From positions 780,605 through 844,604 of the forward strand of contig CM030945.1 of the NCBI GenBank assembly GCA_018136815.1: a stretch of 64,000 bases of DNA, read 5' to 3'. The translations under genes and the position numbers were made by a program. The notes under the pieces were generated by a model. That model did not search any database. It saw only the letters and a list, made by a program, of their open reading frames with translations, and was not told the origin of the DNA. The first letter of the stretch is position 1. Each line of letters begins with the position of its first letter. Origin of the DNA: Isochrysis galbana (taxonomy: Eukaryota; Haptophyta; Isochrysidales; Isochrysidaceae). Shown here piece after piece: positions 63,627-64,000 of this stretch.

Positions 63627-64000
63627 CTACGCCATCGGGCTATCGCGGCTGTCTCGTTGGTTCATTGTGTTTGTCGTGGTGATGGATTTGGGGTGTTGTG
63701 CGGTGTGAGGGTTGTGAATTGGCTGGGCCTGGGTCGAGGAATTTCTTTATAGTTGGGCGAGTTTTTTCGGAACTAAGTCTATACTACTACTTAGTTCAGC
63801 ACGGGGGGTGCCTGCCGCGCCCCCGCCCCCCCTTCCCCCCTCAGGCTCCAACTCCCCTTCGGGGGGGCAGTCAGTACGATGGCAGACCGGTGCGGGCGTG
63901 GGAGTGCGGGTGGCGGTGCGCGCTCGGGGGGGGTTTTGTATGTTGTGTTGATTGCTCAGCCCGTGCAAGAAGCAAGAAGGCAGGCAGGGCGCGTGAGGGT
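63627..64000. mobile_element. Retroelement fragments at the window end
   Basis: 63627-63660 continues the 3' UTR copy cut by LINE B. GAACTAAGT...ACTTAGTTC (63769-63796) is a 9-bp-stem palindrome followed by a G/C block as at other short-element 5' ends. 63880-63975 shares short blocks with F1 (GCGGGCGTGGGAGTGCGGGT, TTGATTGCTCAGCCC). No gene is seen before the window ends. Confidence 0.5.

Overview
This is nuclear DNA from a GC-rich photosynthetic eukaryotic microalga. Reasons: host genes are split by short GT-AG introns (two look like GC-AG), there is a nuclear plastid-type sigma-70 factor whose N-terminus looks like a bipartite plastid leader, there are separate cytosolic and mitochondrial malate dehydrogenases, and about half of the window is retrotransposon debris and simple repeats. 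A secondary red-plastid alga of the haptophyte kind fits best, but the sequence alone does not settle the lineage.

Ten host genes are supported, all well separated and on both strands: an ABC half transporter (455-3731, +), a RING-H2 membrane protein (4799-5581, +), a patatin/cPLA2-like phospholipase (8302-10945, -), a very large Trp/Arg-rich Sfi1-like protein (12844-17969, +), cytosolic malate dehydrogenase (25791-27267, -), an acid-sphingomyelinase-like metallophosphoesterase (29147-30898, +), mitochondrial malate dehydrogenase (35818-37504, +), a plastid sigma factor (41545-43193, +), a secreted PhoX/DUF839-like putative alkaline phosphatase (48069-50445, -), an FKBP-type prolyl isomerase (53290-54060, +) and a TPM-domain (TLP18.3-like) protein (56748-57791, +). 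That makes eleven entries, counting the less certain Sfi1-like gene. There is no operon logic. Genes often have a strand-biased purine/pyrimidine tract just upstream of the start codon.

The rest is dominated by one superfamily of non-LTR retrotransposons (LINEs) and short non-autonomous partners. LINE A fills 18105-24405 (-) and is bounded by a 16-bp target-site duplication (TSD). LINE B fills 58264-63606 (+) with a 20-bp TSD and itself carries two nested insertions, each with its own 14-bp TSD. A 5'-truncated LINE lies at 54381-55199 (-) with a 17-bp TSD. A 920-940 bp non-autonomous element is present twice in opposite orientations (21095-22014 and 37999-38938), again with TSDs. LINE ORF1 starts and the 5' ends of the non-autonomous elements share a small hairpin whose stem sequence varies while its pairing is kept, including an apparent compensatory pair. 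This is the least explained structure in the window.

Other mobile DNA: a Ty3/gypsy-like fragment (RNase H end, integrase, polypurine tract, LTR) carried inside a LINE-type insertion; a related LTR at 33362-34288; a gag/protease-like pseudogene at about 6290-7240; and a TIR family beginning GGGCGGTCAAA next to TA (3934-4378, 51228-52527, 55479-55772, one orphan end near 40502). A 203-bp satellite array (45207-46308) has a diverged relative inside the 51.2-52.5 kb TIR element.
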